A DNA stretch of 64,000 nt from Lachnospiraceae bacterium YSD2013 (GTDB taxonomy: Bacteria; Bacillota; Clostridia; Lachnospirales; Lachnospiraceae): contig FMTX01000019.1 in assembly GCA_900100895.1 (NCBI GenBank), positions 1 to 64,000 of the forward strand, in the 5' to 3' direction. Below are positions 25,284 through 33,295 of this stretch, piece by piece (position 1 is the first letter of the stretch; each line of letters opens with the position of its first letter). Below the pieces are notes generated by a model that saw nothing but the letters and a program-made list of their open reading frames with translations, was not told the origin of the DNA and made no database searches. A program made the position numbers and the translations under genes.

Positions 25284-26262
25284 TGCCTTCACCGCCCAAA
25301 TCGTACCGAATCAGCTTCTTTACAAAATCCGCAAGCTCTGTATGCGGTAATAACTCATAGTTGTGTGGAATCTCTCGAAGTACAGGTATCTTAATCGTTT
25401 CTGTCCTGGAGAGAATGTCTTGGTATCCGCTTTCTCTTAAAATGCTTTCGTACTGGCCAATTTTCGCCGTCGCTACTTTGTCGGAATCCGTAATGGTATA
25501 GACCACGGAGCACTTTTTCAAAATATCCAGCAGCCCGCTGACATTTTCTGAAAGGTCCAGAATAACCGTCTCGTAATCCGTCTTTTCTATGATCGAATTA
25601 AGCAGCTTCTCCCACTGTTCCGCAGTTACAAGCGAGAACTTCACGAAAGCCTTTGTAGGCGAAATATAGTCAAGCTCGCCCAACCTTTCTTTAAGGGAAT
25701 CGACTCTGTAAGCGAAATTTGCATCGTCGCACTCGCTGAAGTACAAAAGATCCATTAAGTCGCTTCCGCCAAGCTTACCCGACATGTTATCGAATCCCGA
25801 AAAACTCTCGAAATTCAGATACAACACTTTCTTGGTTCTCGAAAGCACCTGTCCCAAAGTCAACGCAAAACTTGTCTGGAAGCTTCTCTTTATCGGAGTA
25901 TAGATTCCTATCAGTTCCTTCTCTCCGGAATTAAATATATGCCCCGAATTCCCGCTCTTTTCAGCACAAAGTGCCAGTGCATCACCGTAAATTCTGTCAC
26001 AGGACATATACCTGAAAACTTTACCCGGTACGTTTTCCTCTTCGCTAAGATATATCAGAGTTCCCACGTTGCTTAGGTCTTGTACCTTAAAATCCTCAAG
26101 AGATAAACAAATATCTATCTTTTTGCTTTCGAGATACTCACTTATTGCCTCGGAATCTGTAAAAAGAAGTACTTCCGTATCTTTTCCGCACATTCTTCTA
26201 AAAGCTTCGGCAAGCCTCGTCACATATTCTTTTTCCAAACCGCATATAGCAAGAGTTTTCAT
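25276..26262 (-). CDS. TadZ/CpaE-like protein with degenerate P-loop
   Basis: The 328-aa protein has a receiver-like N-terminal part (1-120) and an ATPase-like C-terminal part of the MinD/ParA kind. The position of the deviant Walker A (KGGxGKT) reads TPIKRSFQTSFALTLG, lacking the Gly-Lys signature. Later beta strands (KKVLYLNFESFSGFD, TVILDLSENVS) are recognisable. It sits between the prepilin peptidase and cpaF as in other tad operons. It likely localises the machine to a pole without normal ATP hydrolysis. Confidence 0.7.
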   Translation of the reverse strand: MKTLAICGLEKEYVTRLAEAFRRMCGKDTEVLLFTDSEAISEYLESKKIDICLSLEDFKVQDLSNVGTLIYLSEEENVPGKVFRYMSCDRIYGDALALCAEKSGNSGHIFNSGEKELIGIYTPIKRSFQTSFALTLGQVLSRTKKVLYLNFESFSGFDNMSGKLGGSDLMDLLYFSECDDANFAYRVDSLKERLGELDYISPTKAFVKFSLVTAEQWEKLLNSIIEKTDYETVILDLSENVSGLLDILKKCSVVYTITDSDKVATAKIGQYESILRESGYQDILSRTETIKIPVLREIPHNYELLPHTELADFVKKLIRYDLGGEGNE

Positions 26263-26274
26263 ATTCGGTCCTCT

Positions 26275-26727
26275 TTAATGCCACAAGGGTAACGAAACCA
26301 CGCAATATCCCGCGAGAATCGGAAGCGCCATGTGCACTATTCTTTGTCCTCTGTCGTTAACAGGTTTTTTGAAAATAATCTTGATTACAGATACGAATGC
26401 GCCGATTGCAAAAACGGCCATCAAAAAATAAATCGGACTTGTAACCGATAAAACGGTCACCGTCAATAACTTTACATCTCCCGCGCCCAGCCCGCCGATT
26501 TTGAAGAACGGGTACAAAAACATAAACACCACCGCAGCCGCAAGAATTCTATGCAAAATCTCGCTACCCGACAATAACGGCTTATTAAGCACTGCTTGGG
26601 ATATTAATAAAAAAACAGTCTGAAATAAAATCAGGATAATAACAAGAATGTTCGGTATTCTGCCTCGTCGAACATCAGTAATCGCTGCCGATATAAGTAC
26701 CGCTACGGTACCGACAGTCATAATCAT
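26275..26727 (-). CDS. tadV: TadV/CpaA-like prepilin peptidase, first gene of the Tad operon
   Basis: The 150-aa protein has about five helices with catalytic Asp in AAITDVRRGRIPN and in GLGAGDVKLL (GxGD). AGGCGGTG precedes ATG 26727. A good promoter lies upstream (26760-26788). Only the peptidase core is present. It is expected to cleave the Flp leader. Confidence 0.87.
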   Translation of the reverse strand: MIMTVGTVAVLISAAITDVRRGRIPNILVIILILFQTVFLLISQAVLNKPLLSGSEILHRILAAAVVFMFLYPFFKIGGLGAGDVKLLTVTVLSVTSPIYFLMAVFAIGAFVSVIKIIFKKPVNDRGQRIVHMALPILAGYCVVSLPLWH

Positions 26728-26759
26728 TTAATCACCGCCTTACGCGGCTGCAAGAATGG

Positions 26760-26788
26760 ATTCTAATCCGCTCCCGGAAATTTGTAAA
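26760..26788 (-). promoter_or_regulatory. Promoter of the Tad operon
   Basis: Minus strand: -35 TTTACA (26788-26783) and -10 TAGAAT (26765-26760) with a 17-nt spacer, about 33 nt before tadV. Confidence 0.65.
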
Positions 26789-26836
26789 CCCCTTTTTTCC
26801 AAAATTTCTTTTTTTTGTTAAATCTCCACAAAGAAA

Positions 26837-26877
26837 AAAATCAAGTTCTCCCGGATAATCCGAAAGTCCTTGATTTT
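26837..26877 (-). terminator. Terminator after fliS
   Basis: On the minus strand AAAATCAAG (26877-26869) pairs with CTTGATTTT (26845-26837), with an inner CGGAT/ATCCG stem and a T-run after it. It ends the flagellin-fliS transcript. Confidence 0.8.
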
Positions 26878-26937
26878 CTTAAATTTATATGTGTCAAAAG
26901 AATCTAAAACTCAAACTTTTTCTTCTTATGCTTAGTG

Positions 26938-27414
26938 TTATGCCAGAAAACCTCTGTTGGATGCTCTGTCTGTCAGAATTTCATTCATGAGATTTTTGTT
27001 GTAAGTAAGTCCGTTATAAACGGTCTCAGTGTTGGTCATAACTGCAGCGCTTTTGTCACGTGAACTTGCTACCTTGTATGCTTCTCTTAACTCACCGAAA
27101 ATTTTAATAACATGCCTTGCGGGCGCTTCGTCGTAATTGATAAAAGCTTCGGTAAGTTCACGATTGCAGTACACATAGAGCTTAAGGAGCGTAGCCCCAA
27201 GTTCCGTAGACGTATCCACAGAATTCATAAGCTCTTGTACTGTACTTTTAGTCCGATTAAGCTCAGCTCTGAATAACGATTTGTTGTCGTTTTCTAAAGC
27301 CGATACACTATCATTGAGGTATGTGATTGCTATGTCGTATAGAATCACTATCATCTCAGTTTTGTTGGCTGAGCTTACTCGGAGGGTAAAAGCCTGTATT
27401 TGTTCTTTTGTCAT
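26938..27414 (-). CDS. fliS: Flagellin export chaperone FliS
   Basis: The 158-aa helical protein has the FliS pattern: SANKTEMIVILYDIAITYLNDS near 15-36, and VYCNRELTEAFINYD near 90. It begins 8 nt after flagellin with AAGGTGA before its ATG. FliS binds the flagellin C-terminus and prevents premature polymerisation. It is slightly longer than common FliS (about 130 aa) at the C-terminus. Confidence 0.92.
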   Translation of the reverse strand: MTKEQIQAFTLRVSSANKTEMIVILYDIAITYLNDSVSALENDNKSLFRAELNRTKSTVQELMNSVDTSTELGATLLKLYVYCNRELTEAFINYDEAPARHVIKIFGELREAYKVASSRDKSAAVMTNTETVYNGLTYNKNLMNEILTDRASNRGFLA

Positions 27415-27422
27415 ATATCACC

Positions 27423-28613
27423 TTATTGTAATAACTGTAATACCGATGAAGGTCTTTCATTGGCCTGAGCTACCATGCTGGTGCTGGCCTGTACGAGTAC
27501 CTGATTCTTGGAGTACTCGGTCATTTCGTCAGCCATGTCGGCATCCATGATTCTGGAGTATGCGCCGGTCATGTTTTCTTCGGAAATATCAAGCGTGCTG
27601 ATGGTATGCTCAAGTCTGGTCTGGTATGCTCCGAGACGGCTTCTTGCACGGTTGATATATAATAAACTGTCGTTCATCTGACCGAGAAACTCTTCGGATT
27701 TCTCCTTGGTGGTGCAGTCAAATTTCTCGATTCCGAGAGTTCTTAAGTTGATTGCGGATATTCTTACACCAAGCTCCTGGCCTTCGCCTGTTCCAATCTG
27801 AACGTTCATGGCGCCAAGTCCGGTAATGTCTACCTTTACGTTGGTTTCATTGAGGTTCTTTCTAACCTGAAACTCCATCTCGAAGCCCTTTTCGCCGGTC
27901 ACGATAATGGTATCGCCCTTAGCGGTATACTTAAGATTATCGGGATTTTCAAAACCTGCTCCGAACTGCATTTTAAGCTTCATATCATCGGGAGCGGGAA
28001 CCATAGCGCCATCTTCAAGAGTGTCGTCGTATTTGGTTCCGTCAGGCTTTAAATTCTTAACCTTATCGACAATTACGTTTCCTTCTTCATCCAAGGTAGC
28101 TGCGATGGATGTAATTACATAATCACCGCTTCTTACATCGTCTGAATATGTAGAAACCTTTAAATCATCAACGTTTGTATAGCCTTTAACATCGAAGTCG
28201 CCGTTAAGAAGAACGGAGCCGTTGTACATTGTTGTATTGGCGATTCTCTCGGTTTCTTCTTTTAACTGCTTGATTTCGTCGTTAATGAACGCTCTGTCTT
28301 CGTCACTCATGGTGCCGTTGCAGGCTTTAACTGCGAGCTCGTTCATTCTCTGAATCATTTCTTCGATTTCGGAAAGCGCACCTTCCGCGATTTCTATAAC
28401 GGACACACCGTCGTTGGAATTCTGGTTGGCGGTCTCTAAACTTCTTATCTGGGCTCTCATTCTCTTAGCCATTGCAATACCTGATGCATTGTCTTTGGCG
28501 TGGTTGATTTTAAGTCCCGATGACAATCTTTCGATTGAATTGGAAAGAGCCTTGTCGTTATTTGCCAAAGCACCGTTTGCAACCATTGCCGAAACGTTAT
28601 AATTAATTCTCAT
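27423..28613 (-). CDS. fliC: Flagellin
   Basis: The 396-aa protein has conserved D0/D1 ends: MRINYNVSAMVANGAL and IERLSSGLKINHAKDNASGIAMA at the N-terminus, and QTRLEHTISTLDISEENMTGAYSRI with QANERPSSVLQLLQ at the C-terminus. Residues about 150-290 are the variable surface domain, rich in Asp, Gly and Lys. The ATG lies inside the last codons of the upstream DUF6240-like gene (11-nt overlap), with AAAGGA before it. Flagellin is usually monocistronic, so this coupling is unusual. It may still have a promoter inside the upstream gene that I could not identify. Confidence 0.95.
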   Translation of the reverse strand: MRINYNVSAMVANGALANNDKALSNSIERLSSGLKINHAKDNASGIAMAKRMRAQIRSLETANQNSNDGVSVIEIAEGALSEIEEMIQRMNELAVKACNGTMSDEDRAFINDEIKQLKEETERIANTTMYNGSVLLNGDFDVKGYTNVDDLKVSTYSDDVRSGDYVITSIAATLDEEGNVIVDKVKNLKPDGTKYDDTLEDGAMVPAPDDMKLKMQFGAGFENPDNLKYTAKGDTIIVTGEKGFEMEFQVRKNLNETNVKVDITGLGAMNVQIGTGEGQELGVRISAINLRTLGIEKFDCTTKEKSEEFLGQMNDSLLYINRARSRLGAYQTRLEHTISTLDISEENMTGAYSRIMDADMADEMTEYSKNQVLVQASTSMVAQANERPSSVLQLLQ

Positions 28614-31290
28614 TCGTTATTCCTTTCAAGTTGTCCAAAAAAAGTTTTGCGATGTTATAAAGTTCTTTGGAAGAGACTTCTTCGGTATTGTCTCTCATAG
28701 GGATTTTGGAAAGTGCCGTGTCGGTGTCGGAAGTCTTGCTTAATACCACACTCACCTTACTGTTTAATTTATCGGCTACTTTCTCCATTTTTTTAACGGT
28801 CTCTTTAAAATTACATGCAATATATCCGGAAATATCTTTCTCGGTACCACTAAATCTTGCACTTATGCGTCCAAGATCGTCTGTCTCCATCGATACCACA
28901 ACGTTAGCTTCCTCGGATGAGTTATGCACAAGCTTCACGTTAACGGAGGTGACTTGTCCACCGATTTCCATGGGAACTTCGTAGTTTTCCGCATCGGCAT
29001 AAGCTCTTGCGACATTGAGCTGTCTGTGAACCAGCTGAAGTGCTCTTACGTCGAGGTACGAATCCTTGCTCATGCACTCTTCGTATACCGCACTCTTGCA
29101 GGCAGTTGCCATATCTTCGTAAGCATCAATCGTTTCTTCTCGGCCAAAGAAAGCGTCTGTAAGGGACAATGCTTTTTCTTTGGCTACGCCACCCTTGGCA
29201 TCGGTAGCCTTCTTGTATGCGTCTCCGCGCTTAGCTCGTAACATGAGAGCTGCTTCAAGGTTGTCGGCGGTAACGGGAACTGCGCTCATAATAAGTTCGG
29301 TTACGCTTTCCTCCGGAGCATCCAGTGCCTGACGCATTTCTGCGAATTTGTGTGAAATCCATTCTGCTTCGAGCGGATCGTCCTTTGCGGGATTAACCAG
29401 TGTGTCGTATACTTCGCCGACTGTAACGTCCATTCCGCGATGCTTGGCGATCTTCATAGCTGTCTTAAGGTTAGAAAGAGTCATCTCTCCGCCGGCATTG
29501 ATAACGCTTCCGACTGCCGCATAATCTGTCTTCTCGAGCTTGTGAATGAAGCGATATACTTCGATGTAATCTGCTCTTTCTTCGGGAGTAATGTCCTTGT
29601 CTCTTTCCAGTTTGTATAAGAACTTTGAGTATTTCTCTATCTCTTCGCTCTCGGAAGTGTCCTTCTTATCAAGATACTCGTTCAATTCATCAACGCTCAT
29701 TCTGATGGGAGACTTTTCTTCTCTGATGAGCTTAAGAGTATCTGCGGGAGTAAGTCTTGTGAGTACTGCCTGGAGCTTCCTGTCGGCTTCTTTGACAGTT
29801 TCAAGGGATTCCTTGGTAATAGGCATGCTGTTGTAGCCAAGGATTCTTACGCCACGTTCGTTTTCTGCTGTATCTTCAAGACCCATGCTCTCCAAAATTT
29901 CGGGCACGTTTCTGAAGGCCTTCTTAATAGAGTCACCGAGGTCTCTTCTGACTTCTGTTCCGACCTGCTCGTAAGCGATATTTGCGGCTTCGAGTCTTGA
30001 CTTGATGGGTGCTGCGGTCTCGTGAATCTCTTCAAGGGACGCCGTAGCAATCTTATCGGCCAAGGGAGCGATAAAGTTTACAGGCATGCTCTTAATAGCT
30101 TCAACGGTATCGCTTACCTTAACAACCTCTGCAGCTTCCTTGAATTCGGGCGTCTGCTCGATTTTCTTAAGCGCTTCCACGTAAGCTTCCATATCCTTGG
30201 TATCGATATGGAAACCGCTCTTAAGCAAAAGAAGGTTCGCCTCGGTAGTCATCTTGAGTCTTGTTTCTTCAAGTACTCTTGCAGCCTTGATAAAAGGTGT
30301 ATCGATTACTTTCTCAAGTTCGTCGGTAATGCGAACGGCTTCGTCGTAGATGCTTTCTTCGGCCGTTACAAGCGCGTCCTTAGGCTCTTTGCCGTCGGCG
30401 ATTGCGATTGAAATTACCTTAGAGATTTCTTCATCCTTCATGGGAAGGGATATCGATTTAACTTCTTTTAAGCTTTCAAGGTTTTCTTCGTTAACGTACA
30501 AAGAATTCTTAACGAGCCAGATTCCGTCTTCAACGTTCTCGACCGAAGGTTCTATGTTTAAGTTCAAAAGAAGGTCTGTAACTTCGCCTTTAAGCGACTC
30601 TTCATTGACCGATGCACCTTTCTCGGCAAGGTAACCGGGTGCCTCGATTGTGAAGTACTTACCGCCCTGCTCTCTGGTGTCCTGGCAATTTGTATGTTTG
30701 GAAAGATAGAGGTTATCGATTGTAAGAGGCTTGCCGGTGCTTACGAAATCCTTCATCATGCCTTCAGTCATCTCGGTTACTTCGGAGATTTCCTGAACTG
30801 CAACAGAAATTTCTTTGCACAGGTCTTTGCTAAGTGTAATGTCTGCCTGTCCTGCTGCCGCTTCCATGGATTCAAGACCGGTCATGGCCTTGATGGTTTC
30901 TTTGTCCAGAGTATCGGTGTAACCCTTGATGTCCTGACCGGAGCGGGCCACCGCAAGCTTAATCTTATCGACGATTGTTACGGAGTCTTTAATCTCTATG
31001 CTGCCGGGATTGCCACCGTTAGCTACCAGCTTGCCAAAGTCTTCCTCGGACATGGCGTTAGACATAACGGTCATGTAATCCTGACATACCTGAACGTCGC
31101 GTGCCTTTACGGAATTCTTCAAATCGTTGACGGACATCTTCTCGCCACCGTATGCCTTGGAATCCGTAAGAGATGCGGTTATATCATAAGAAGAACCGAT
31201 TCCTCTTATATTCTGTGAAGAATCGGACGTATATGCTTTTTTTGCTTCCTGAAATTTCTGAAGGTTGGGGGTATCAAATGTAATCTTCAT
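28603..31290 (-). CDS. Large DUF6240-like protein of the flagellar locus
   Basis: The 895-aa soluble, helix-rich, acidic protein has no signal peptide or TM. Architecture and locus match the DUF6240 proteins found beside flagellin in Lachnospiraceae. Repeated segments with the pattern PIT..NL/SLE recur (PITKESLETV near 500, PVTADNLEAAL near 670). The last about 100 residues (VTSVNVKLVHNSSEEANVVV, then LGRISARFSGTEKDISGYI) resemble the FliK/hook-length C-terminal domain in strand pattern, but that similarity is only by eye. GAGGT lies 4 nt before ATG 31290. A candidate sigma-28 promoter lies at 31371-31397. Hook-length control or flagellin handling are open possibilities. Confidence 0.6.
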   Translation of the reverse strand: MKITFDTPNLQKFQEAKKAYTSDSSQNIRGIGSSYDITASLTDSKAYGGEKMSVNDLKNSVKARDVQVCQDYMTVMSNAMSEEDFGKLVANGGNPGSIEIKDSVTIVDKIKLAVARSGQDIKGYTDTLDKETIKAMTGLESMEAAAGQADITLSKDLCKEISVAVQEISEVTEMTEGMMKDFVSTGKPLTIDNLYLSKHTNCQDTREQGGKYFTIEAPGYLAEKGASVNEESLKGEVTDLLLNLNIEPSVENVEDGIWLVKNSLYVNEENLESLKEVKSISLPMKDEEISKVISIAIADGKEPKDALVTAEESIYDEAVRITDELEKVIDTPFIKAARVLEETRLKMTTEANLLLLKSGFHIDTKDMEAYVEALKKIEQTPEFKEAAEVVKVSDTVEAIKSMPVNFIAPLADKIATASLEEIHETAAPIKSRLEAANIAYEQVGTEVRRDLGDSIKKAFRNVPEILESMGLEDTAENERGVRILGYNSMPITKESLETVKEADRKLQAVLTRLTPADTLKLIREEKSPIRMSVDELNEYLDKKDTSESEEIEKYSKFLYKLERDKDITPEERADYIEVYRFIHKLEKTDYAAVGSVINAGGEMTLSNLKTAMKIAKHRGMDVTVGEVYDTLVNPAKDDPLEAEWISHKFAEMRQALDAPEESVTELIMSAVPVTADNLEAALMLRAKRGDAYKKATDAKGGVAKEKALSLTDAFFGREETIDAYEDMATACKSAVYEECMSKDSYLDVRALQLVHRQLNVARAYADAENYEVPMEIGGQVTSVNVKLVHNSSEEANVVVSMETDDLGRISARFSGTEKDISGYIACNFKETVKKMEKVADKLNSKVSVVLSKTSDTDTALSKIPMRDNTEEVSSKELYNIAKLFLDNLKGITNEN

Positions 31291-31340
31291 TAAGACCTCG
31301 CGTTTTATTTATCCTCGTAAAACGCATCCTTGCAACAAAA

Positions 31341-31368
31341 AAGATGAGCGATTCCGTTCACTCATCTT
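31341..31368 (-). terminator. Terminator after glgB
   Basis: On the minus strand AAGATGAGTG (31368-31359) pairs with CGCTCATCTT (31350-31341), including one G-U pair, and runs into a T6 tract. It overlaps the predicted start of a sigma-28-like promoter. Confidence 0.75.
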
Positions 31369-31370
31369 TT

Positions 31371-31397
31371 ATTTCGGCATATTTTTTTCTTTTCTTA
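31371..31397 (-). promoter_or_regulatory. Candidate sigma-28 promoter for the flagellin cluster
   Basis: Minus strand: TAAG (31397-31394), a 15-nt spacer, GCCGAAAT (31378-31371), compared with the consensus TAAA-N15-GCCGATAA. It lies just after the glgB stop and before the DUF6240-like gene. Confidence 0.4.
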
Positions 31398-31399
31398 AC

Positions 31400-33295
31400 C
31401 TAGAATTCCAAAACAAATGCAGAATAGGGAGGAATATCCAGTGTAATGGAGTAATCCTTGTAGTCGCACAGGTCTTTAACGGCTTTGTACTTGGTCTCGA
31501 CCGGAGTGCCGCTGCCGCCAAAGCGCGCGTCGTCGCTGTTGAGAATCAACTTGTACGTACCATCCTTGGGCACGCCGAGCTTGTAGCCTTCCCACTTCAT
31601 GGGGGTCATGTTGGTGATAAAAAGAAGGCACTTGGAATCGGCTTCGGTTCTTCTTATGAAGGAATAAGTACTACGATCCTTGTCGTCAGCATTAATCCAC
31701 TCAAAGCCCTTCCAGCTGTTGTCGTCGGTATACATGCAAGGGTATTTCCTGTATATCTTAAGAAGCTCGCAGACATAATCCTTGAGGCCTCTGTTCAAAG
31801 GATTCTCAAGCATGTACCAGTCTAACTCACGCTCCTCGCTCCATTCACGCTCCTGACCAAAGTCCTGGCCCATGAACAAAAGTTTCTTGCCACAGTGACC
31901 GAACATAAACGTGTAACCGGTACGAAGGTTTGCGTACTTATCTACCTTGTAGCCCGGCATCTTCTCAACCATCGAACATTTAAGATGTACTACCTCGTCA
32001 TGAGAGAGCGGCAGAATATAATTCTCGTACTCGTTGTAGCTCATGGCGAAAGTCATGTTGTAATGATTGTCTTTTCTAAAGTAAGGGTCGAGCTTCATGT
32101 ACTCACAGAAGTCATGCATCCAACCCATATTCCACTTAAAGGAGAATCCGAGTCCGTCTTCTTCCACAGGTCCCGTAACCTTCGGCCACGCGGTGGATTC
32201 CTCGGCAATGGTCATGAATCCGGGATATTCCTTATGAACAATTGAATTTAAATGTTTAAAGAACTCGATTGCTTCGAGGTTCTTATTGCCGCCGTATTTG
32301 TTGGCTACCCATTCGCCGTCTTTCTTGCCGTAGTCAAGATAGAGCATGGATGCAACCGCGTCTACACGCACGCCGTCAATGTGGAACATATCAATCCAAT
32401 AGAAGACGTTCGCAATAAGGAAGTTCTTTATCTCGGTCTTTCCGTAGTTAAAAATCTTAGTGCCCCACTCCGGATGCTCGCCGAGTCTCGGATCGGGATG
32501 CTCATATACCGCACCGCCGTCAAAATTGGAAAGTCCGTGAGCGTCTTTGGCAAAGTGAGCGGGAACCCAGTCAAGGATTACACCGATACCGTTATTGTGA
32601 AGTGTATTCACAAGATACATAAAGTCCTTGGGCTCGCCGTATCTGGATGTGGGCGCATAGTAGCCCGTAACCTGATAACCCCAGGAACCGTCAAAAGGAT
32701 GCTCTGCTATACCCATAAGCTCTATATGGGTATACTTCATCTCCTTCAAATATTCAACTATTCTGTCTGTGAATTCTCTGTAAGAATAATATCCGCCGTC
32801 TTCCTTACCGGGGTGCTTCATAAAAGAACCTATATGGCATTCGTAGATAGCGAGCGGTTCCTTGAACATGTCACTCTTGTCGCGGTTTTTCATCCACTTG
32901 GAGTCTGTCCAGTCGAAGCCTTCGAGATTATAGATTCTCGATGCGGTACCGGGACGTTTCTCAGCGAAATTGGCATAAGGATCGGCCTTGTAGAGTGTAG
33001 ACCCATCCTGCGCCTGTATAAAGAACTTGTAATACTGATATTCCTTAACACCTTCCACGAAGCCTGCCCAGATACCGCCGGGGCCAAGCTTTGTAAGGGG
33101 TATGTCCCATTCCTTCCATCCGTTAAAGTCTCCCACGACATATACAGCCACGGCATTAGGGGCGTATACGGAAAAGTATACGCCGTCCTTGCCGTCCATT
33201 TTACAAGGGTGAGCTCCCATTTTTTTGTATATTTCGTAGTGTGTACCTTGTGCAAAAAGATACTGATCGGTTTCGGTAATGGCTATTGATTTCAT
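31400..33295 (-). CDS. glgB: 1,4-alpha-glucan branching enzyme
   Basis: The 631-aa protein has an N-terminal CBM48 domain (about 20-130) and a GH13 barrel. Motifs: VILDWVPAHFAKD (region I), GVRVDAVASMLYLDYG (region II, nucleophile Asp), TIAEESTAWPKVT (region III, acid Glu), and LPLSHDEVVH (region IV). Length matches GlgB. It makes alpha-1,6 branches in glycogen. It overlaps the upstream TPR gene by ATGA, and its debranching partner is encoded at 49377-51401. It has only a weak, distant SD. Confidence 0.95.
   Translation of the reverse strand: MKSIAITETDQYLFAQGTHYEIYKKMGAHPCKMDGKDGVYFSVYAPNAVAVYVVGDFNGWKEWDIPLTKLGPGGIWAGFVEGVKEYQYYKFFIQAQDGSTLYKADPYANFAEKRPGTASRIYNLEGFDWTDSKWMKNRDKSDMFKEPLAIYECHIGSFMKHPGKEDGGYYSYREFTDRIVEYLKEMKYTHIELMGIAEHPFDGSWGYQVTGYYAPTSRYGEPKDFMYLVNTLHNNGIGVILDWVPAHFAKDAHGLSNFDGGAVYEHPDPRLGEHPEWGTKIFNYGKTEIKNFLIANVFYWIDMFHIDGVRVDAVASMLYLDYGKKDGEWVANKYGGNKNLEAIEFFKHLNSIVHKEYPGFMTIAEESTAWPKVTGPVEEDGLGFSFKWNMGWMHDFCEYMKLDPYFRKDNHYNMTFAMSYNEYENYILPLSHDEVVHLKCSMVEKMPGYKVDKYANLRTGYTFMFGHCGKKLLFMGQDFGQEREWSEERELDWYMLENPLNRGLKDYVCELLKIYRKYPCMYTDDNSWKGFEWINADDKDRSTYSFIRRTEADSKCLLFITNMTPMKWEGYKLGVPKDGTYKLILNSDDARFGGSGTPVETKYKAVKDLCDYKDYSITLDIPPYSAFVLEF

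Noticed and set aside
32252-33289. 345-codon plus-strand ORF
   Set aside because: Exactly antisense to glgB, whose motifs are complete. The product has no recognisable domain and no SD.
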